Assembly: GCA_035686365.1 (NCBI GenBank)
Contig: DASRZM010000036.1
Location: 1-14,753 of the forward strand
Origin: DASRZM01 sp035686365
Lineage (GTDB): Bacteria; Pseudomonadota; Gammaproteobacteria; Xanthomonadales; Xanthomonadaceae
DNA: 14,753 nucleotides
Direction of reading: 5' to 3'
Shown here piece after piece: positions 14,226-14,753 of the stretch. A program made the translations under genes and the position numbers. Positions within the stretch are counted from its first letter, which is position 1, and each line of letters starts with the position of its first letter. Below the pieces are notes generated by a model. The model saw only the letters and a program-made list of their open reading frames with translations, had not been told where the DNA came from and did no database searches.

Positions 14226-14753
14226 TTGGAGACGATCCGTACCGACATCGCCATCCTGGGCGCAGGCGGCGCCGGCCTGCGGGCCGCGATCGCGCTGGCG
14301 CAGGAATGTCCGGGCCTGCGCATCGCGCTGGTGTCCAAGGTGTATCCGATGCGCAGCCACACCTGCGCCGCCGAGGGCGGTGCGGCGGGCGTCATCAAGC
14401 CCGACGACAGTCTCGAGCATCACTTCAACGACACCGTCGGCGGCGGCGACTGGCTGTGCGACCAGGACGCCGTCGACTACCTGGTGCGCGAAGCCCCCAG
14501 GGAACTGATCCAGCTCGAGCACTGGGGCTGCCCGTGGAGCCGCGAGGCCAACGGCTCGGTCGCCGTGCGCCCGTTCGGCGGCATGAAGAAACAGCGCACC
14601 TGGTTCGCCGCCGACAAGTCCGGCTTCCACATCCTGCACACGCTGTTCCAGACCTCGCTGCAGTTCCCTGCGATCGTGCGCTACGACGAGTACTTCGCGA
14701 CCGGGCTGGTCGTCGACGAGGGCCGCTGCCGGGGCTTCACGGCGATCGAGATG
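14226..14753 (+). CDS. frdA: Fumarate reductase flavoprotein subunit (partial, 5' end)
   Basis: The first 176 residues of a FrdA-type flavoprotein are present; the gene runs off the window. FrdA reduces fumarate to succinate with electrons from quinol as part of a membrane-bound FrdABCD-like complex facing the cytoplasm. The FAD dinucleotide fold is AILGAGGAGLRAA (G12, G14, G17). H45 in PMRSHT is the histidine that binds FAD covalently. Further conserved stretches are NDTVGGGDWLCDQDAVDYL, WGCPWSR and TWFAADKSGFH. The sequence is closer to E. coli FrdA than to SdhA from memory (YPMRSHT, ELIQLEHWGCPWSR, LHTLFQTSLQF). The start is TTG at 14226 with GGAGG 10 nt upstream, the only start that keeps the family N-terminus. 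A partner frdB should follow. Confidence 0.93.
   Translation, partial: METIRTDIAILGAGGAGLRAAIALAQECPGLRIALVSKVYPMRSHTCAAEGGAAGVIKPDDSLEHHFNDTVGGGDWLCDQDAVDYLVREAPRELIQLEHWGCPWSREANGSVAVRPFGGMKKQRTWFAADKSGFHILHTLFQTSLQFPAIVRYDEYFATGLVVDEGRCRGFTAIEM

Overview
The window is high-GC bacterial DNA, densely coded on both strands. It looks like a chromosomal segment of a gammaproteobacterium of the Xanthomonadaceae/Lysobacteraceae type (Lysobacter, Luteimonas, Stenotrophomonas relatives). The reasons are the GTAGGAGC-headed REP hairpins between genes, the GC-rich codon use, the GTG/TTG starts, and housekeeping genes such as slyD, xseA and a fumarate-reductase-type frdA. The genus is inference. I see no rRNA, tRNA, CRISPR array, transposase or phage gene.

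Layout. Positions 1-115 hold the end of a GC-rich hairpin repeat cluster. From 251 to 1573, three minus-strand genes form an RNA/protein-folding group: a one-domain RRM RNA-binding protein, a cold-shock protein with a perfect intrinsic terminator just upstream of the RRM gene, and slyD. A 133-bp palindromic element separates slyD from a divergent prepilin-like gene (1881-2861), whose N-terminus resembles planctomycete prepilins and which carries two DxDxDG calcium-type loops. A second repeat cluster follows (2874-3237), with tandem 37-bp and 46-bp units. Next come a small lipoprotein (3298-3921) and an acyl-CoA synthetase (3999-5522).

The minus-strand block 5581-10723 reads, in transcription order, xseA, a catabolic-type acetolactate synthase, a GIY-YIG protein and an aldehyde dehydrogenase. 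It is interrupted by REP-type repeats, one of which supplies the xseA stop codon. On the plus strand, a two-gene O-acetylation module (MBOAT acyltransferase plus SGNH-like partner, overlapping by 26 bp) runs from 10985 to 13466. A universal stress protein (13579-14019) and the 5' part of frdA (14226 to the window end) follow. Upstream of frdA is an FNR/Anr-type dyad centred exactly 41.5 bp before the start point implied by a good -10 box, so frdA is probably switched on by low oxygen.

Most genes are recognisable and ordinary. The parts worth a second look are the csp-terminator-RRM arrangement, the unusual prepilin, the frdA promoter, and three families of structured repeats in which copies keep base pairing through compensatory changes. 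I found no clear, wholly new multi-gene system.
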